Shown one piece after another: positions 6,681 through 7,514 of a stretch of 7,514 nt of DNA. The position numbers and the translations under genes were made by a program. The notes beneath the pieces are model-generated. The model made no database searches, was not told the origin of the DNA, and saw nothing but the letters and a program-made list of their open reading frames with translations. Position 1 is the first letter of the stretch. Every line of letters starts with the position of its first letter. This stretch comes from Betaproteobacteria bacterium (GTDB lineage Bacteria > Pseudomonadota > Gammaproteobacteria > Burkholderiales > Usitatibacteraceae), in the NCBI GenBank assembly GCA_012274175.1, contig JAAOZZ010000433.1, positions 1 through 7,514 on the forward strand, read 5' to 3'.

Positions 6681-7510
6681 TGCGTCTCCCTGGGCTTGGG
6701 CTTCTCGACCATGAGGGAATGGACCTTGCGGCTGTCGGCGCGCAGCACCTGGAAGGTGAAGCCGTCGATCGCGATCGATTCCCCCCGCTTCGGCAGCCGC
6801 CCGAAGCGCCCCACCACGAGGCCGCCCACCGTGTCGTAGTCCTCGTCGGAGAACGCGGTCCCGAAGTGGCTGTTGAAGTCGGCGATCTCGGTGACCGCCT
6901 TCACGCGGAAGCGCCCGCCGCGGTCGAGCAGGATGTTGTCCTCGGTCTCGTCGAAGTCGTACTCGTCCTCGATGTCGCCCACGATCTGCTCGATCACGTC
7001 CTCGATCGTCACCAGGCCCGCGACGCCGCCGTACTCGTCCACCACGATGGCGATGTGGTTGCGGTTGGCGCGGAATTCCTTGAGCAGCACGTTCAGGCGC
7101 TTCGCCTCCGGCACGAACACCGCCGGGCGCAGCATCTCGCGCACGTTGAACTCCTCCTCGGCGTAGAAGCGCAGCAGGTCCTTCGCGAGGAGGATGCCGA
7201 TCACGTTGTCGCGGTTGTCCTCGAAGACCGGGAAGCGCGAGTGCGACTTCTCGATCACGAAGGGGATGAAGTCCTGCGGGCTGTCGGCCACGTCGATCAT
7301 GTCCGTCTGCGAGCGCGGGATCATCACGTCGCGCACCTGGGTCTCGGAGACCTGGAGGACGCCCTCGATCATCGAGAGCGCCTCGGCATCCAGCAGGTGG
7401 CGCTCGAAGGCCGAGTGGAGCAGCTCGATCAGCTGCTCGCGATCCTCGGGCTCACGCAGCAACAAGGAGGAAAGGCGCTCGAGCAGGCTCGGCTTGGGGT
7501 GGTCGTCCAT
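6677..7510 (-). CDS. corC: CorC/YbeX family protein: paired CBS domains plus CorC_HlyC (transporter-associated) domain
   Basis: This 277-aa soluble protein resembles YbeX (CorC), annotated as a magnesium/cobalt efflux accessory factor, though the molecular role of the family is not settled. Seen: an N-terminal helix-rich segment EDREQLIELLHSAFERHLLDAEALSMIEGVLQ (22-53); a first CBS domain from about 60 (VRDVMIPRSQTDMI) to 120; a second CBS domain from about 125 to 185 with HIAIVVDEYGGVAGLVTIEDVIEQIVGDI; an acidic linker (180-191); and a C-terminal CorC_HlyC domain (about 198-269) with DYDTVGGLVVGRFGRLPKRGE. There is no transmembrane DUF21 domain, so this is the short cytosolic type. CBS pairs generally bind adenine nucleotides. 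The ATG at 7510 gives the usual MDD...LLERLSSLL start, but only four bases upstream are visible, so its promoter and ribosome binding site are outside. Its TGA overlaps the lnt GTG start, indicating co-transcription. Confidence 0.93.
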   Translation of the reverse strand: MDDHPKPSLLERLSSLLLREPEDREQLIELLHSAFERHLLDAEALSMIEGVLQVSETQVRDVMIPRSQTDMIDVADSPQDFIPFVIEKSHSRFPVFEDNRDNVIGILLAKDLLRFYAEEEFNVREMLRPAVFVPEAKRLNVLLKEFRANRNHIAIVVDEYGGVAGLVTIEDVIEQIVGDIEDEYDFDETEDNILLDRGGRFRVKAVTEIADFNSHFGTAFSDEDYDTVGGLVVGRFGRLPKRGESIAIDGFTFQVLRADSRKVHSLMVEKPKPRETQ

Positions 7511-7514
7511 GGAG

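Noticed and set aside
5307..6839. 510-codon open frame on the plus strand opposite lnt and the corC 3' end
   Set aside because: The translation is low-complexity (Arg/Glu/His-rich) with no motif, and the opposite strand encodes Lnt with an intact catalytic triad. It is a GC-driven shadow.

Overview
The window is about two-thirds G+C and is almost fully coding. The proteins and the gene order (corC/ybeX, lnt, glyQ, glyS, gmhB, plsC) suggest a chromosomal housekeeping segment from a high-GC betaproteobacterium (Burkholderiales/Nitrosomonadales-like). That placement rests on recalled synteny and motif style, not on a search. I see no mobile element, CRISPR array, tRNA, rRNA or phage gene.

Layout from right to left: corC/ybeX (7510-6677, minus) is followed by lnt (6680-5133, minus), joined by a GTGA stop/start overlap. 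A SAM-dependent methyltransferase gene (4391-5158) then runs on the plus strand; its 3' end overlaps the 3' end of lnt by 26 bp. A 79-bp divergent intergenic region (4312-4390) separates it from glyQ. The minus-strand run glyQ (4311-3406), glyS (3409-1289), gmhB (1286-747), plsC (750-25) is packed with 4-base overlaps or a 2-base gap and is very probably one operon. The last 24 bases (1-24), beyond plsC, contain no recognisable start. The only non-coding stretches are 1-24, 1287-1288, 4312-4390 and 7511-7514; none exceeds 300 bases.

The genes share an envelope and translation theme: lipoprotein N-acylation (Lnt), phospholipid synthesis (PlsC), ADP-heptose supply for LPS core (GmhB), a CBS-domain protein of the CorC family, and both subunits of the bacterial-type glycyl-tRNA synthetase. 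The methyltransferase is the one lodger. It sits in reverse orientation between lnt and glyQ, which I recall as usually adjacent in this group, and so separates glyQ-plsC from upstream transcription. Consistent with this, the short intergenic region has a good sigma-70-like promoter pointing into glyQ (TTGATG, 17 bp, TAAAAT). Its spacer contains a perfect palindrome of the TGGT-N3-ACCA form used by FadR-type GntR regulators.

I found no convincing novel system. The most interesting items are the palindrome in the glyQ promoter, the inverted methyltransferase in an otherwise conserved locus, its 26-bp tail-to-tail overlap with lnt, and the HX4E variant acyltransferase motif in PlsC.
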